A stretch of 64,000 nt of DNA, taken from Actinomycetospora corticicola. GTDB taxonomy: Bacteria; Actinomycetota; Actinomycetes; Mycobacteriales; Pseudonocardiaceae. Below, in pieces: positions 1 through 9,063 of the stretch; position 1 is the stretch's first letter; each line of letters opens with the position of its first letter. Under the pieces are notes generated by a model. It was not told the DNA's origin and did not search any database. It saw only the letters and a program-made list of their open reading frames with translations. The position numbers and the translations under genes were made by a program. Location of the stretch: assembly GCF_013409505.1 (NCBI RefSeq), contig NZ_JACCBN010000001.1, forward strand, positions 1,612,001 through 1,676,000, read 5' to 3'.

Positions 1-130
1 GTAGCGGATGAGGTCAGTGGTCGCGGAGAGCCGCCACCGTTTGGTGATCATGGTCGGCACGGGAGTGGGCCGCGACGACGATGTGGCGTTCCTGCCACCG
101 CATGCACGCAACGACGCTCCGCTACCACGG
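1..130. other. left edge, no supported gene
   Basis: No gene can be supported between the window edge and the cyclase stop codon. Positions 108-128 resemble the right half of the dispersed palindrome found at 53.6 kb (17 of 22 bases when aligned by eye), so this may be a decayed copy of that repeat downstream of the cyclase gene. Confidence 0.3.
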
Positions 131-1120
131 TCAGCTGCTGCGGCGCACCACGTGAGGCTTGAGGTGCTTGTACCCCCGCACGTGCAGGGCGGGCACGGAC
201 CGGAGTTCGACGTCGAGCTCGGCGGCCCGCACGGCGTCGGTCATCTCGTCGTCGAGCAGCGTCGTGCCGGGACGGGCGTGCGAGGTCAGGCGGCTCGCGA
301 TGTTCACCGTCGGGCCGTACACGTCGCCGTAGCGGGGGAGCACGTCGCCGTAGGCCAGCCCGATGCGCAGGGCGAGGCGCCCGTCGGGGTCGGGGACCTC
401 GTCGTGCAGGGCGAACGCGATGTCGCACGCCGCACCGACGTCGCCGCACACGAAGAGGATCTCGTCGCCGATGGTCTTGACGATGCGGCCGCCGTAGCGG
501 GAGACGACGTCGTTCGACACGCTCTCGAACCGCTCGAGCAGAGCCCGGAGCTCGTCGGAGTCGGTCCGCCGGGACATCGAGGTGAAGCCGACGATGTCGG
601 CGAACCCGACCGCGGCGGTCGTCCGGCCCCCGTCGTCGGCACCCTCGTCGGCGAGGGAGGACATCATCCGCCCCGCCGTGACGAGCAGGTGCCGACGCCA
701 GGTGTAGGTCTGCAGCTTCTCGAGCAGGGGGACGAGCGACCGCACGGCGTCGACCACGGCCTCGGGGTCGTCGGCGGTGCCGCGCTCGGCGATCACCCGG
801 CGCAGCAGGTTCGCCTGCCACTCCGCGAGGCGGGCCATGCTCTGTCCGAGGGTGCGGGCGACCGCCAGGGCCTCGTCCTCGTCGAACGCGTCCTGGGCGA
901 GCAGGTCCTCCACGTCCGCGAGGGCGTCGAGATCGGACTCGGCGAAGGCCTCGACGTCGTCGGGCACGCGCGGGAAGCCCAGCGCGCTCCACAGCCGGCC
1001 GGTCCGCTCCAGCGGCACACCGGCCCGGTCGGCGACCTCCGCACGCCGCAGCGTGCGGTCGCCGCCGACGAGGAGGTCCTCGACCTCGTGTCGCGCCTCC
1101 GACCAGGAGGGACCGCTCAC
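131..1120 (-). CDS. class III adenylate/guanylate cyclase
   Basis: This 329-residue protein should make a cyclic nucleotide, most likely cAMP from ATP. Residues from about 10 to 150 resemble the N-terminal regulatory domain of the pH-responsive mycobacterial cyclase Rv1264 (VGGDRTLRRAEVADRAGVP, then GQSMARLAEWQ). The class III catalytic domain follows, with FADIVGF (metal aspartate), KTIGDEILF (lysine and second aspartate) and YGPTVNIASRL (Asn and Arg of the transition-state site). These residues look intact, so it should be active as a homodimer. No membrane segment is seen. The GTG start was chosen because it overlaps the stop codon of the upstream stress-protein gene as GTGA, implying translational coupling. 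The substrate choice is inferred from the family. Confidence 0.88.
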   Translation of the reverse strand: MSGPSWSEARHEVEDLLVGGDRTLRRAEVADRAGVPLERTGRLWSALGFPRVPDDVEAFAESDLDALADVEDLLAQDAFDEDEALAVARTLGQSMARLAEWQANLLRRVIAERGTADDPEAVVDAVRSLVPLLEKLQTYTWRRHLLVTAGRMMSSLADEGADDGGRTTAAVGFADIVGFTSMSRRTDSDELRALLERFESVSNDVVSRYGGRIVKTIGDEILFVCGDVGAACDIAFALHDEVPDPDGRLALRIGLAYGDVLPRYGDVYGPTVNIASRLTSHARPGTTLLDDEMTDAVRAAELDVELRSVPALHVRGYKHLKPHVVRRSS

Positions 1121-1563
1121 GTGGTGTGGACGATGAGCACGTCGGTCGGGGCCTTGCGGGAGATGCCCTGCGGCACCGAGCCGAGCAGGCGGCCGGAGAG
1201 GCTGTTCAGCCCGCGGTTGCCGATGACGAGCAGGTCGGCCTTGCGGTCGGTAACGACGGCGGTGACGACCTCGATGGGGTCGCCCTCCTTGGCCACGGTC
1301 TCGACGTCGCCCGCGCCCTTGGCCGACGCGCGCTCCTTCGCGGTGCGCAGCGCCTCCTCGGCGGGGGTCGACCCGACGACGTGGTAGGCGGCGTCCTCGC
1401 CGAGGGCCTGCTCGGCCTGGCCGGTGTTCCGCGCCGGGTGGTACGCGCTGATGATCAGCAGGGTGGCCCCCGCGTCGGCGGCGACGGTGGCCGCGCGGTC
1501 CACCGCGCGGAAGGAGGAGTCGGATCCGTCCGTGCCGACGGCGACGATCTGGTAGGCGCCCAT
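1117..1563 (-). CDS. universal stress protein (UspA family)
   Basis: This is a single-domain 148-residue Usp protein. The N-terminus IVAVGTDGSDSS is the first ATP-binding strand and loop, and the C-terminal GNRGLNSLSGRLLGSVP fits the G-2X-G-9X-G-S/T motif of ATP-binding members. Such proteins are cytoplasmic dimers that bind ATP and modulate stress or dormancy responses. In mycobacteria some Usp proteins bind cAMP. Here the gene is translationally coupled to an adenylate cyclase, so a cAMP or ATP sensing partnership is a reasonable inference, but no residue seen here proves cAMP binding. Confidence 0.9.
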   Translation of the reverse strand: MGAYQIVAVGTDGSDSSFRAVDRAATVAADAGATLLIISAYHPARNTGQAEQALGEDAAYHVVGSTPAEEALRTAKERASAKGAGDVETVAKEGDPIEVVTAVVTDRKADLLVIGNRGLNSLSGRLLGSVPQGISRKAPTDVLIVHTT

Positions 1564-1656
1564 GGTGGTCTGCTCCGGTTTCTGGCGGTCTCATCCCGCC
1601 CGTCCACGGAACGAGCGGGAGCCGCGGATGGTAACGCGGTACTCCGTTCGGACGTC

Positions 1657-2895
1657 CTATTCCCCGTCTCGTCCGGTTTGATCGCTCCCGCCACCCAGAA
1701 GTGATCCGGCGATCAGGTGACCGCGCAGACGCGGGGAGAGGTGGACGAACACCGAGAGCATCGCACGCATGGAGGCGCGGACGTCGTCGTGCGCGCCGAG
1801 GTACCCGCGCTGCGCGACCGCCGGGAGGCTGAAGAAGCGCTCGAAGAACTCGGGGACGTCCGACGGCGGCATCCGCAGCAGGACGTCGAGCCCGCGCCGC
1901 CGCATGGCGTGCACGACGCGTCCCGCCGCCGGTCGCACCGCTCGACCGGCCGCGTCGACCCGCTCTGCATGGTCGGGTCGAGTGATCAGTGCATCAGCCA
2001 GTCGAGTGGCGACCGCCAGGGAGTGCGTCAGGGAGTAGCCGGTCGCCGGGTGCACCAGGGACGCGGCGGCACCGAGGGGCACCACCCCGGCGGGGGAGCG
2101 GTGCGCCGGCGTGTCCACCGCGAAGCGCACGTGCTCGACGCGGGAGCGGTCGTCGAGCGGGATCTCGTCCTCCGTCAGGCCGCACGCGAGCAACCGGCGT
2201 CGGAGGCGTCCGGTCAGCTCCGGCAGCGGGAGCCCCGGGCGACGGGCGAGGGAGGTCTCCTCGAGCAGCCAGTCGTCGCCGCCCAGCGGGATCGCGTAGA
2301 GGAACGTGGGCCAGCCCGGCCGCCCGTGCAGCGGGCGCCAGTCCATGAACACGAGCCGCCCGCCCGTCACCCGGGCCGCCACCGCGGACGGGACGATCAC
2401 ACCGACGGCGGTCTGCTCGGCCGCGCCCGCCACCCGTCGTCGGGACAGGGAGAGCGTCTGCGCGGCGCCCGTGGCGTCGAGGACCAGGGGCGCGGCGAGC
2501 CGGGTGCCCCCGTCGAGGACGGCCGCGCCGTCCCCGACGCCGACGACGCGGTCCCGGTGCACGGTGACGTCGGGGTCGCACAGCGCGTGCTGCAGCGCGC
2601 CGGTGTCCAGCACCGCGTAGTCGCCGGCCAGCGGGTGCGTCCGGCGTGCGATCGCGAACCCCGGGCCGGAGGCGGCGACGACGGGCCCGGGCAGCGCGTC
2701 CGGGCCGCTCAGCGGCACCTCGTCGGCCCAGGCGCCGTAGGTGTGCCGCCACCGCCGGTCGGGGTGCGGATCGACGAGCGTCACCGCCAGACCCCGTCGT
2801 GCGCACGCCCGCGCGGCCGACCACCCCGCCGGACCGCCTCCGGCGACGAGGACGTCGGCCCCGCGTCCGGTCAGTCGCCGATCTCCCGCTCCCAC
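1657..2895 (-). CDS. lycopene cyclase family flavoprotein (CrtY/CrtL type)
   Basis: This 412-residue protein has an N-terminal dinucleotide-binding motif (VLVAGGGPAGWSAA, about residues 14-27), a middle segment FMDWRP followed by a P-x-FLYAIPLG strand, and a conserved WLLEETSLA block. All are typical of FAD/NAD(P)-dependent lycopene beta-cyclases, which close the ends of lycopene to beta-ionone rings at the membrane. No other early carotenoid gene (crtE, crtB, crtI) is beside it, and a CrtU-like protein lies about 49 kb away. The ATG start overlaps the end of the upstream gene by 25 bases. No downstream ATG or GTG preserves the nucleotide-binding motif, so this start is preferred. Ring type cannot be decided from sequence alone. 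Confidence 0.8.
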   Translation of the reverse strand: MGAGDRRLTGRGADVLVAGGGPAGWSAARACARRGLAVTLVDPHPDRRWRHTYGAWADEVPLSGPDALPGPVVAASGPGFAIARRTHPLAGDYAVLDTGALQHALCDPDVTVHRDRVVGVGDGAAVLDGGTRLAAPLVLDATGAAQTLSLSRRRVAGAAEQTAVGVIVPSAVAARVTGGRLVFMDWRPLHGRPGWPTFLYAIPLGGDDWLLEETSLARRPGLPLPELTGRLRRRLLACGLTEDEIPLDDRSRVEHVRFAVDTPAHRSPAGVVPLGAAASLVHPATGYSLTHSLAVATRLADALITRPDHAERVDAAGRAVRPAAGRVVHAMRRRGLDVLLRMPPSDVPEFFERFFSLPAVAQRGYLGAHDDVRASMRAMLSVFVHLSPRLRGHLIAGSLLGGGSDQTGRDGE

Positions 2896-3254
2896 GCGGC
2901 GAGTCTTTCGCGATCAGCCTTGGCCCGCGCGTTCCAGTCCCGCATGGCCTGGGGGTAGCCGGTCACCTGCACGTCGTAGACGGGCACCTTGCACCGGCGT
3001 GCGAGCCGTTCCGCGGCCCGCGGCGTGCCCACCCGACGCCGGGTCCACTCGCCGTCCTTCGCCACCGCGACGACGGTGGTGTCGGTGGCGGTGGTCTCCG
3101 GCTCGACGAAGAACTCCACCCCGGTCCGGCTGGCCGCGAAGGCGCGCAGGTGCTCGAGGTCGGCGGGACCGCCCTCCCGGTCGAGGACCTGGCGTCGGCC
3201 GTCGGCTCCGAGGCCGGACGACCCCGAGCGGCGAAACCAGCTGAACAGGCCCAT
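2871..3254 (-). CDS. conserved actinobacterial protein, unknown function
   Basis: This 127-residue protein begins MGLFSWFRRSG and ends in a charged helix (WNARAKADRERLAAWEREIGD is split here: WNARAKADRERLAAW then EREIGD). The middle contains FFVEPETTATDTTVVAVAKDGEW and a conserved-looking CKVPVYDVQVTGYPQAMRDW block. It resembles short actinobacterial proteins annotated loosely as oxidoreductases, but no cofactor motif is visible, so no function is assigned. The start at 3254 was preferred to an upstream ATG because MGLFSWF-type starts are usual for this group. It sits divergently from the ABC-F gene and overlaps the lycopene cyclase gene by 25 bases. Confidence 0.7.
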   Translation of the reverse strand: MGLFSWFRRSGSSGLGADGRRQVLDREGGPADLEHLRAFAASRTGVEFFVEPETTATDTTVVAVAKDGEWTRRRVGTPRAAERLARRCKVPVYDVQVTGYPQAMRDWNARAKADRERLAAWEREIGD

Positions 3255-3383
3255 ACCCACCATTATCCGGGGACCGTGTGAAGCAGCCCTACGCACGGGT
3301 CGTTGTCGGGGTGGTCACTACGGAGCCGGTCATCGTGACCGACCGGCGGACCCCGCGCAATGCCTCGCCTACACTGGACCCCC

Positions 3384-5006
3384 GTGATCACCGCGTCCGA
3401 CCTCGAGCTGCGTGCCGGCTCCCGCGTCCTGCTCGCCGGGGTGACCCTGCGCGTGCAGCCGGGGGACCGCATCGCGTTCGTCGGCCGCAATGGGGCCGGG
3501 AAGACCACCTCGTTGCGTGCGATCGCGGGGGAGTCCGAGCCGTACGGCGGCACCGTCCGGTCCACGGGACCCGTCGGCTACCTGCCGCAGGACCCCCGCG
3601 AGGGCGACCTGACGGTCCTCGCCCGGGACCGCGTGCTCTCCGCGCGCGGCCTCGACCAGATCCTCCGGGACATGGAGAAGGCCCAGACGGCGATGGCCGA
3701 GCTGGCCGACGACGCCGAGCGGGACCGCGCGATCGCCCGCTTCGGGCGACTGGAGGAGCGCTTCTCCGACCTGGGCGGATACGCCGCGGAGAGCGAGGCC
3801 GGGCGGATCTGCTCCAACCTCGGCCTGCCCGACCGCGTCCTGGCCCAGCCGCTGCAGACGCTCTCCGGCGGGCAGCGCCGCCGGGTGGAGCTCGCGCGCA
3901 TCCTGTTCGCGGCGTCGGGCGACGGCGGCAACGCGGGCACCACGCTGCTGCTGGACGAGCCGACGAACCACCTCGACGCCGACTCCATCTCGTGGCTGCG
4001 GACGTTCCTCAAGTCCTACGACGGCGGGGTCGTGGTCATCAGCCACGACACGGACCTGCTGGCCGACGTGGTCAACAAGGTCTGGTTCCTCGACGCGACG
4101 CGCGGTGAGCTCGACGTCTACAACATGAACTGGAAGAACTACCTGCAGGCCCGGGCCGACGACGAGGCCCGGCGCCGGCGGGAGCGGGCCAACGCCGAGA
4201 AGAAGGCGTCCGCCCTGCAGGTGCAGGCCGCGAAGCTCGGCGCGAAGGCCACCAAGGCCGTCGCCGCCAAGCAGATGCAGAAGCGCGCCAGCGCCCTGCT
4301 CGAGGGGCTCGACGAGGAGCGGGTGGCCGACCGCGTCGCCGCGATCCGCTTCCCGACGCCGCAGGCCTGCGGCCGCACCCCGCTCACGGCGGCCGGCCTG
4401 TCCAAGAGCTACGGCTCGCTCGAGGTGTTCACCGGGGTCGACCTCGCGATCGACCGTGGGTCGCGCGTGGTCATCCTCGGGCTGAACGGCGCGGGCAAGA
4501 CGACGCTGCTGCGCATCATGGCCGGCGTCGAGACCGCCGACACCGGGGCGGTCACGCCGGGCCACGGCCTGCGGCGGGGCTACTTCGCCCAGGAGCACGA
4601 CACCCTGGACATGGACCGCACGGTCTGGCAGAACGCCCGCTCCGCCGCGCCCGACACCCCCGAGCAGCAGCTGCGCACGCTGCTCGGCGCCTTCCAGTTC
4701 ACCGGCGAGCAGCTCGACCAGCCCGCCGGCACGCTCTCCGGCGGCGAACGGACCCGGCTGGCGCTCGCGGGGCTCGTGTCCAGTGCCGCCAACGTCCTGC
4801 TGCTCGACGAGCCGACGAACAACCTCGACCCGGCCTCGCGGGAGAAGGTGCTCGACGCGCTGCGCCACTACGAGGGGGCGGTCGTGCTCGTGACGCACGA
4901 TCCCGGCGCGGTCGAGGCGCTCGAGCCGGAACGGGTCATCCTGCTCCCGGACGGCACCGAGGACCACTTCAACGCCGAGCACCTGGAGCTCGTCGAGCTC
5001 GCCTGA
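3384..5006 (+). CDS. ABC-F family ATPase (Rv1473-like)
   Basis: This 540-residue soluble protein has two ABC domains and no membrane segments. Domain 1 has Walker A GRNGAGKTT, signature LSGGQRRRVELA and Walker B LLLDEPTNHLD. Domain 2 has LNGAGKTT, LSGGERTRLALA and LLLDEPTNNLD. A lysine/alanine-rich linker (about residues 255-310) joins them. ABC-F proteins act on the ribosome as translation factors or antibiotic-protection proteins. The sequence and the small HTH gene downstream match the mycobacterial Rv1473-Rv1473A pair, where Rv1473 is annotated as a macrolide transporter homologue. The GTG start gives an N-terminus VITASDLELRAG that begins domain 1 directly. Whether it protects ribosomes or has a housekeeping role cannot be told. 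Confidence 0.88.
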   Translation: MITASDLELRAGSRVLLAGVTLRVQPGDRIAFVGRNGAGKTTSLRAIAGESEPYGGTVRSTGPVGYLPQDPREGDLTVLARDRVLSARGLDQILRDMEKAQTAMAELADDAERDRAIARFGRLEERFSDLGGYAAESEAGRICSNLGLPDRVLAQPLQTLSGGQRRRVELARILFAASGDGGNAGTTLLLDEPTNHLDADSISWLRTFLKSYDGGVVVISHDTDLLADVVNKVWFLDATRGELDVYNMNWKNYLQARADDEARRRRERANAEKKASALQVQAAKLGAKATKAVAAKQMQKRASALLEGLDEERVADRVAAIRFPTPQACGRTPLTAAGLSKSYGSLEVFTGVDLAIDRGSRVVILGLNGAGKTTLLRIMAGVETADTGAVTPGHGLRRGYFAQEHDTLDMDRTVWQNARSAAPDTPEQQLRTLLGAFQFTGEQLDQPAGTLSGGERTRLALAGLVSSAANVLLLDEPTNNLDPASREKVLDALRHYEGAVVLVTHDPGAVEALEPERVILLPDGTEDHFNAEHLELVELA

Positions 5007-5201
5007 GTTCCTGCGGTTGATCTCGTTGACCGTCGAACGGCCTTGCTGAGCTGGAACGATGCTCATTGGTCCGGCCGGAGGTGATCTCGCTCCGATCGGC
5101 CCAACCGCTCACCGATCATGTGGAATGTGCCGTGGCGCACATCGACTCCGGCGATCATCATGGGTCCACCGGGCACCGTCCGGGAGAGGGGTGGATGAAC
5201 C

Positions 5202-5414
5202 ATGGCCGACCTGAAGAAGGGCGCCCGCATCACGGGCGACCAGCGGGACAAGCTCGCGACCGACCTCAAGAAGAAGTACGAGAAGGGGGCGAGCATCCGC
5301 TCGCTCGCCGAGTCCACGGGCCGGTCCTACGGCTTCGTGCACCGGGTGCTCTCCGAGTCCGGGGTCACCCTGCGCGGCCGCGGCGGCGCGACCCGCACCA
5401 AGAAGTCCTCCTGA
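5202..5414 (+). CDS. small helix-turn-helix protein (Rv1473A-like)
   Basis: This 70-residue basic protein has a clear helix-turn-helix at about residues 30-52 (GASIRSLAESTGRSYGFVHR). It starts MADLKKGARITG and ends in a lysine-rich tail. It is preceded by GGGAGAGG-type ribosome-binding sequence. Small proteins of this type are widespread in actinobacteria and follow the ABC-F gene in Mycobacterium as well, so the pair is conserved. It is probably a DNA-binding regulator; its targets are unknown. The 195 bases separating it from the ABC-F gene leave room for its own promoter. Confidence 0.82.
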   Translation: MADLKKGARITGDQRDKLATDLKKKYEKGASIRSLAESTGRSYGFVHRVLSESGVTLRGRGGATRTKKSS

Positions 5415-5662
5415 CGCCGTAGTCGCCGGATCGTCACGCGGTCTCCCGGGTCCGTCCAGCAGCGGGCGGGTCGGGTCCGTGGCCGTCCTGCCCGTAGCGA
5501 ACACCCCCGTGGTGCTCGCGCGGTGTCACGCCCTCCGGAGGATGATCGGAGGCCGGACCGGCGGACCACCACCCGCCACGGCCGACCGGACGTCCGCTTG
5601 ACCTCGACCTTCGTCGAGGTCGCACGCTCGGGGCCAGGTCCGAGCGAGGTGGGGAGAGCGGC

Positions 5663-7531
5663 GTGGAGAACGCCTGGATGTTGATGATGTCGATGTCGCG
5701 CAGCGAGAAACTGCCGAGGTCGGTACCGAAGGGCACGCTGACGCGCATCTGGCGCTTCGCGTCGGCGCACCACCGGATGCTGTACGCCTTCCTCGCCCTG
5801 ACCACGGTCTCGGCCGTGATCGCGGTCGCGGTACCGGTCCTCGCGGGCCGTGCGGTCGACGCGATCGTCAACCGCACCGGGCTCTCGACGGTCGTGTGGA
5901 TCGCGGTCGTCATCGCCGGACTGGCGGTGGTGGACGCCCTGTTCGGGCTGGCCGAGCGCTGGATGAGCTCCCGGATCGGCGAGGGCCTGATCTACGACCT
6001 GCGCCGGGCCGTGTTCGGGCACGTGCAGGGGATGCCGGTCGCGTTCTTCACCCGCACCCGCACCGGGTCGCTGGTCAGCCGGCTCAACAACGACGTGATC
6101 GGGGCCCAGCGGGCCTTCACCTCGACGCTCTCCGGGCTGGTCACGAACGTCATCCAGCTCGTGCTCACCGTCGCGGTGATGATCACGCTGGCGTGGCAGG
6201 TGACGCTGCTCGCCCTCGTCCTGCTCCCGATCTTCATCCTGCCCGCGCGCCGCATGGGCCGGACGATCGCCGCGCTGCAGCGCGAGTCCGCGAACCTCAA
6301 CGCCGCCATGACCGGGCAGATGACCGAGCGCTTCTCCGCCGGCGGCGCCACGCTGGTCAAGCTGTTCGGGCGCCCCGAGGCCGAGGCCGAGGAGTTCGGC
6401 GACCGCGCGGACCGGGTGCGCAACATCGGGGTCCGCACCGCGATGGCGAACCGCGTGTTCATGACCAGCCTCACGCTCGTGAGCGCCCTCGCCCAGGCGA
6501 TGGTCTACGGCGTCGGCGGCTGGCTCGCCTTCACCGGACGGATCGAGGCCGGCACCGTCGTCAGCCTCGCCCTGCTCCTCACCCGCCTCTACGGGCCGCT
6601 CACCCAGCTCGCGAACGCCCGCGTGGACGTGATGAGCGCGCTGGTGAGCTTCGAGCGGGTGTTCGAGGTGCTCGACCTGAAGCCGTCGCTGACGGAGCGG
6701 GCCGACCCGACCCCGCTGCCGGCCACGCCGCTCGGGGTGCGCCTGCGCGACGTCCGCTTCACCTACCCCGACGCCTCGACCATCTCGTTGGCGAGCCTCG
6801 AGGAGGTCGCCACGCTGGAGCACACCGAGAACCACGAGGTGCTGCACGGCGTCGACCTCGAGGTGGCGCCCGGGCAGATGCTGGCACTGGTCGGGCCCTC
6901 GGGCGCCGGCAAGTCGACGATCGCCTCCCTCGTGCCGCGGCTCTACGACGTGGACTCCGGCGCGGTGGAGGTCGGCGGCGAGGGCCGCTGGACCGACATC
7001 CGCGACACCTCCTTCGCCGACCTGCGCGGCGCGATCGGCGTGGTCACCCAGGACGGCCACCTGTTCCACGACTCGATCGCCGGCAACCTGCGCTACGCGA
7101 AGCCGGAGGCCACCGACGCGGAACTCGTCACCGCCCTGCAGCGCGCGCGGCTCGGGGCGTTGCTGGCCGACCTGCCCGACGGGTTGCAGACCGTGGTCGG
7201 CGAGCGCGGCTACCGGCTCTCCGGCGGCGAGCGCCAACGGCTGACCATCGCCCGCCTGCTCCTCGCGGCCCCGCGGGTGGTCATCCTCGACGAGGCCACC
7301 GCACACCTGGACTCCGAGTCGGAGGTGGCGGTCCAGGAGGCGCTCACCGAGGCGCTGGTCGGACGCACGGCGATCGTCATCGCGCACCGCCTGTCCACCA
7401 TCCGCAGCGCCGACACCATCGCGGTCGTCGAGGACGGCCGGGTCGTCGAGCAGGGCTCGCACGACGTGCTCCTGGCACGCGCGGGGCGCTACGCGGACCT
7501 CCACCACACGCAGTTCGTGGGGGCCGCCTGA
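5663..7531 (+). CDS. ABC transporter, fused permease and ATPase
   Basis: This 622-residue half-transporter carries six predicted membrane helices (about residues 35-330) followed by an ATPase domain with Walker A GPSGAGKST, Q-loop VVTQDGHLF, signature LSGGERQRL, Walker B VVILDEATAHLD and the switch histidine in IAHRLST. It is therefore an exporter that works as a dimer. The segment between the helices and Walker A contains an insertion (SLASLEEVATLEHTENHEV) seen in actinobacterial multidrug/lipid exporters. The GTG start gives a short cytoplasmic leader rich in methionine; an ATG six codons later is also possible. It stands alone between the HTH gene and the egt cluster. The 248 bases upstream hold no recognised feature. 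The substrate is unknown. Confidence 0.88.
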   Translation: MENAWMLMMSMSRSEKLPRSVPKGTLTRIWRFASAHHRMLYAFLALTTVSAVIAVAVPVLAGRAVDAIVNRTGLSTVVWIAVVIAGLAVVDALFGLAERWMSSRIGEGLIYDLRRAVFGHVQGMPVAFFTRTRTGSLVSRLNNDVIGAQRAFTSTLSGLVTNVIQLVLTVAVMITLAWQVTLLALVLLPIFILPARRMGRTIAALQRESANLNAAMTGQMTERFSAGGATLVKLFGRPEAEAEEFGDRADRVRNIGVRTAMANRVFMTSLTLVSALAQAMVYGVGGWLAFTGRIEAGTVVSLALLLTRLYGPLTQLANARVDVMSALVSFERVFEVLDLKPSLTERADPTPLPATPLGVRLRDVRFTYPDASTISLASLEEVATLEHTENHEVLHGVDLEVAPGQMLALVGPSGAGKSTIASLVPRLYDVDSGAVEVGGEGRWTDIRDTSFADLRGAIGVVTQDGHLFHDSIAGNLRYAKPEATDAELVTALQRARLGALLADLPDGLQTVVGERGYRLSGGERQRLTIARLLLAAPRVVILDEATAHLDSESEVAVQEALTEALVGRTAIVIAHRLSTIRSADTIAVVEDGRVVEQGSHDVLLARAGRYADLHHTQFVGAA

Positions 7532-7695
7532 TCACCGTGGGTGATGTTGTCGGGGGTGAGTGATACGACGGACACCAGCGATCGAAGCCCTGCACCGGCC
7601 GGTGCCCGCGTGTAGCGTCGATCGCCGTGCCGCACGGGACCCCTGGGGCACATGGTGAATCACCCGCTGTGCACCGAGGGGAGAGTGAGACCCCG

Positions 7696-9063
7696 ATGGC
7701 CGCCCCCGCGATCGAGCTCGATCCGGCCGCCCCGGTCCCCGACCGGGCCGCCGCCACCGCCTACGTCGCGTCGGTCTGCTTCAAGCACGGACCGCCGAGG
7801 CTGCTGGGTGCCGAACTGGAGTGGCTCGTCCGCTCCGCCTGGCGCCCCGCCGACGAGGTCGACCCCGCCCAGCTCCTGCGGGTCCTGGGCCCCCACGCGC
7901 CGAGCACGCTGCGCACCTCCGTCCCCACCGTCACCGGCGCCCCGCCGCCGTCGCCGGCACCCCGCGCTCCGGAGCCGCTCCCCGCCGGGAGCACGGTCAC
8001 CGTCGAGCCGGGCGGCCAGGTCGAGATCGCGACCCCGCCGCTGGAGGATCTGTCGGCGCTGGTCGCGGCGGTGCAGACCGACACCGCCGCGATCCGGGAA
8101 CGTCTCGCCACCGAGGGCCTCACCCTGGTCGACCGCGCCGCCGACCCGCTCCGGGCCCCGCGGCGCATCCTCCGTGTCCCGCGCTACGCGGCGATGGAGG
8201 CCGCGTTCGACCGCGTCGGCCCCCACGGCCGCACCATGATGTGCTCCACCTCGGCCGTCCAGCTCTGCCTCGACGCGGGGGAGGGCAGCCAGGTCACGGC
8301 CCGGTGGCAGGCCCTGCACGAGTTCGGCCCGACGCTCGTCGGGATGTTCGCGAACTCGCCCGCCGCGCACGGGCGGCGCACCGGGTGGAAGTCCTCCCGG
8401 ATGGCGGCGTGGCTCTCGCTCGACCCCGACCGGACCCGGCCGCCGGACCTGCTCGGCGACGATCCGGCCCTCGAGTGGGCCGAGCGGGCGCTCGGCACGC
8501 AGCTGCTCTGCGTCCGTCGCCACGGCCACTGGAACGCGCCTCCGGCGGTCACCTTCGGTGACTGGATCGACGGGCTGGGCGGGCTCGACGAGGCCCCCAC
8601 GTGGGACGACCTCGACTACCACCTGACCACGCTGTTCCCGCCGGTCCGGCCGCACGGCCACGTCGAGATCCGGTACGTCGACCAGCAGCCCGGCGGGGAG
8701 TGGGCGGTCCCGCTCGCCCTCATCACCGGTCTGCTCGCCGACCCGGACACGCTCGACCACGCCCGGGAGGCCGTGGCCGGCGTCCGGCACCGCTGGGTCG
8801 CCGCGGCGCGGCACGGTCTCGAGGACGCCGAGCTGGCCCGGGCCGCGGCCCGCCTGGTCGACCTCGCCCACGCGAGCCTCGCGGCCACCGACCCCGACCT
8901 CGCGGCCCTCGTCGCCGACGTGGCCGAGCGCCGGACGCTGCGCGGCCGCTGCCCGGCCGACGACCCGACGGTGGAGCCGGGCGAGGGCGAGCTCGGACCC
9001 GCCGTCGAGAACCCGTACCCCGACCCGCGCGACCCGGTGTCCCCCGGAGGCGATCCCACATGA
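7696..9063 (+). CDS. egtA: glutamate-cysteine ligase EgtA
   Basis: This 455-residue protein belongs to the GCS2 glutamate-cysteine ligases and opens an ergothioneine cluster, so it should make gamma-glutamylcysteine, the sulfur donor used by EgtB. Family blocks include LLGAELEWLV near the N-terminus, the VEPGGQVEIATPP nucleotide/glutamate-binding strand, TMMCSTSAVQLCLDAG and a late HVEIRYVDQQP block. The ATG at 7696 was chosen because it follows a GAGGGGAGAG stretch and places the catalytic domain normally; GTG codons farther upstream would add only a low-complexity leader. The stop overlaps the start of egtB as ATGA, so the genes are translationally coupled. Confidence 0.92.
   Translation: MAAPAIELDPAAPVPDRAAATAYVASVCFKHGPPRLLGAELEWLVRSAWRPADEVDPAQLLRVLGPHAPSTLRTSVPTVTGAPPPSPAPRAPEPLPAGSTVTVEPGGQVEIATPPLEDLSALVAAVQTDTAAIRERLATEGLTLVDRAADPLRAPRRILRVPRYAAMEAAFDRVGPHGRTMMCSTSAVQLCLDAGEGSQVTARWQALHEFGPTLVGMFANSPAAHGRRTGWKSSRMAAWLSLDPDRTRPPDLLGDDPALEWAERALGTQLLCVRRHGHWNAPPAVTFGDWIDGLGGLDEAPTWDDLDYHLTTLFPPVRPHGHVEIRYVDQQPGGEWAVPLALITGLLADPDTLDHAREAVAGVRHRWVAAARHGLEDAELARAAARLVDLAHASLAATDPDLAALVADVAERRTLRGRCPADDPTVEPGEGELGPAVENPYPDPRDPVSPGGDPT

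Noticed and set aside
1-51. Possible gene start on the minus strand at 51 running off the left edge (17 codons).
   Set aside because: No ribosome-binding site and too few codons to judge; chance open frames are common at this base composition.
5415-5662. Minus-strand frame between the HTH gene and the ABC exporter.
   Set aside because: Low-complexity translation, no start signal, and overlap with the exporter gene.
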